From positions 1 to 5,247 of the forward strand of contig CAMLFJ010000270.1 in NCBI GenBank assembly GCA_946479205.1: DNA of 5,247 bases, given 5' to 3'. Position 1 is the first letter of the stretch, and the number at the start of each line of letters is the position of its first letter. Below, one piece after another: positions 4,442 to 5,247 of this stretch. The translations under genes were made by a program, and so were the position numbers. Under the pieces are notes generated by a model. The model searched no databases. It had not been told where the DNA came from and saw only the letters and a program-made list of their open reading frames with translations. Origin of the DNA: an uncultured bacterium (GTDB lineage: Bacteria > Methylomirabilota > Methylomirabilia > Rokubacteriales > CSP1-6).

Positions 4442-5247
4442 TCAACGTGCCGCGGGCGGCAGGGCGAGATGAGTGAACGCGGTCAGACGCTCGCGCCGCG
4501 CCCGCCACTCCTCGGGGACCCCGGCGGCGCCGGGAACCATGACCACGATGCTCCCCACGATGGCGCACAGGGTGTCGCAGTCGCCCAGAGCGGCCGCCGC
4601 CGTCCAGAGCGCCGATTCGTACCCCGCAGGTGGTGCCGGACGCTCCAGAGCGCGAACGGCACGGTGTCCTGGGCCAGGGCGTGGATCCCGTTGCCGATCT
4701 CGGTCACCACGTCGAGGACCTCGACGTCGGGTCCGATCGAGGAGGCGCGCTCGATCGTGTCGCGGGTGATGCCGGCCGGCACCACCTCGAGCACCGCGGC
4801 GAAGAGCGCATCCGGATCGGTCCCTCCCCCGGCGGCCCAGGCGGCCGCGGCCGCCACCGCCATGGCGCCCGCCTGCCCCTCGGCGTTGGCGTGGGTGACC
4901 GCGGCAGCCAGCCGCGCCTGCTCCGCCGCCATCTCCAGGTCGCCCGCGAAGTACGCGCCGATCGGCCCCGCGCGCATCGCGCCGCCGTTACCCATCGAGC
5001 CGACCCCATCGAACGCGGCCGCGGACAGCGTCCGCCAGTCGCCCCCGCGGGCGATCTCGGTGAGGATCTGGTGGGTCACTCGTCCGTAGCCCCGCCACGG
5101 ATCGAGGCGGAGCTTGTGCCCGAATCGGCGGGCGAGCGCGTTCTGGTCGATGCCGCCGTGCTCTTCCAGGGTCTCGACCACCGAGATGCCCATCACCGTA
5201 TCGTCCGAGAAGGCCCACGGCGGGTCCGGCAGCCAGCGGTGCGCGAG
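4442..5247 (-). CDS. ADP-ribosylglycohydrolase family protein, 5' partial, frameshifted
   Basis: The gene enters from the right edge and is read leftwards. In the first frame (5247 to about 4624, 208 residues) it shows ADP-ribosylglycohydrolase (DraG/ARH) hallmarks: SDDTVMG (nucleotides 5208-5188), which supplies metal-binding aspartates; GSMGNGGAMR; the segment THANAEGQAG; and QDTVPFALW. After HHLR the frame degenerates into an arginine/serine-rich tail ending at 4483. The adjacent -1 frame continues perfectly from 4621: YESALWTAAAALGDCDTLCAI and onward to TGA at 4444-4442 (59 residues). That segment holds the second metal motif, GDCDT (Asp-x-Asp-Thr, 4585-4571). One base seems to be missing in the GGGG run at 4625-4622. 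The family removes ADP-ribose from proteins or hydrolyses related N- or O-glycosidic bonds; some members sit with sugar or nucleoside catabolism genes. It is either a sequencing/assembly error or a recent pseudogene. The enolase-superfamily gene follows 32 bases after the corrected stop. Confidence 0.85.
4619..4626 (-). other. Frameshift site in the ADP-ribosylglycohydrolase gene
   Basis: On the minus strand the sequence CGGGGTAC (4626-4619) is read CGG-GGT-AC. in the upstream frame, while family-like coding resumes as TAC-GAA-TCG (Tyr-Glu-Ser) from 4621. Adding one G to the run would give CGG-GGG-TAC-GAA and restore a continuous protein. The run of four Gs is a typical place for an indel error or a replication slip. 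No slippery heptamer for programmed -1 frameshifting is apparent. Confidence 0.75.

Noticed and set aside
3321..4472. Long plus-strand open frame opposite the enolase-superfamily gene
   Set aside because: The His/Ala/Arg-rich translation has no domain, while the minus strand has all catalytic residues at exact family spacings.
4410..4568. N-terminal extension of the enolase-superfamily protein by 53 residues
   Set aside because: The extension is Arg/His-rich and overlaps the corrected C-terminus of the upstream gene in another frame; MKITTVRA is the normal family start.
4615..4630. Programmed -1 ribosomal frameshift in the ADP-ribosylglycohydrolase gene
   Set aside because: The frame at the site (CTG-CGG-GGT) does not offer an X-XXY-YYZ heptamer with acceptable re-pairing; a one-base indel in the G run is simpler.
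4469..5089. Plus-strand open frame opposite the ADP-ribosylglycohydrolase gene
   Set aside because: It is Ser/Ala/Pro-rich with no motif; the minus strand encodes recognisable SDDT and GNGGAMR motifs.

Overview
The window is very GC-rich (roughly 70%, by eye), densely packed bacterial chromosomal DNA. Codons are strongly G/C-ending, genes are separated by a few to a few tens of bases, and there are no IS elements, tRNAs, rRNAs, CRISPR arrays or phage genes. The product mix (stress protein, flavin-dependent 2-hydroxy-acid oxidase, NIPSNAP protein, DUF1499 membrane protein, enolase-superfamily enzyme, ADP-ribosylglycohydrolase-type protein) suits a soil or groundwater heterotroph, such as a proteobacterium or a Rokubacteria/Methylomirabilota-like lineage. 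That placement is inference from composition and gene content; no marker gene is present.

Layout. Positions 1-209 (+): C-terminal end of a universal stress protein. 231-785 (-): a small HhH-GPD-like (DNA glycosylase fold) protein, convergent with the stress gene. 801-1835 (+): an FMN-dependent alpha-hydroxy-acid oxidase/dehydrogenase, divergent from the HhH gene with only a few bases between start codons. 1844-2023 (-): a 59-residue lipoprotein that is easily missed. 2024-2350 (-): a NIPSNAP-family protein whose stop codon abuts the lipoprotein start (TAG-ATG). This pair has a strong sigma70-type promoter (TTGACA-17-TAGAGT) and a consensus AGGAGG. 2427-3200 (+): a three-helix membrane protein with a DUF1499 domain, divergent from the NIPSNAP operon. 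3243-4409 (-): a mandelate racemase/muconate lactonizing (enolase superfamily) enzyme. 4442-5247 (-): an ADP-ribosylglycohydrolase-family gene that runs off the right edge and carries an apparent one-base frameshift near 4621-4626.

How the genes relate. Two transcription units are well supported: NIPSNAP-lipoprotein, and ADP-ribosylglycohydrolase-enolase superfamily enzyme (32 bases apart, same strand). The hydroxy-acid oxidase and the enolase-superfamily enzyme could both act on hydroxy or sugar acids, but they are not co-transcribed, so a shared pathway is speculation. I see no clear novel multi-gene system. The most useful observations are the frameshift that splits the metal-binding site of the ADP-ribosylglycohydrolase, the hidden small lipoprotein with its translational coupling, the minimal HhH-GPD-like protein, and active-site substitutions in the two metabolic enzymes.
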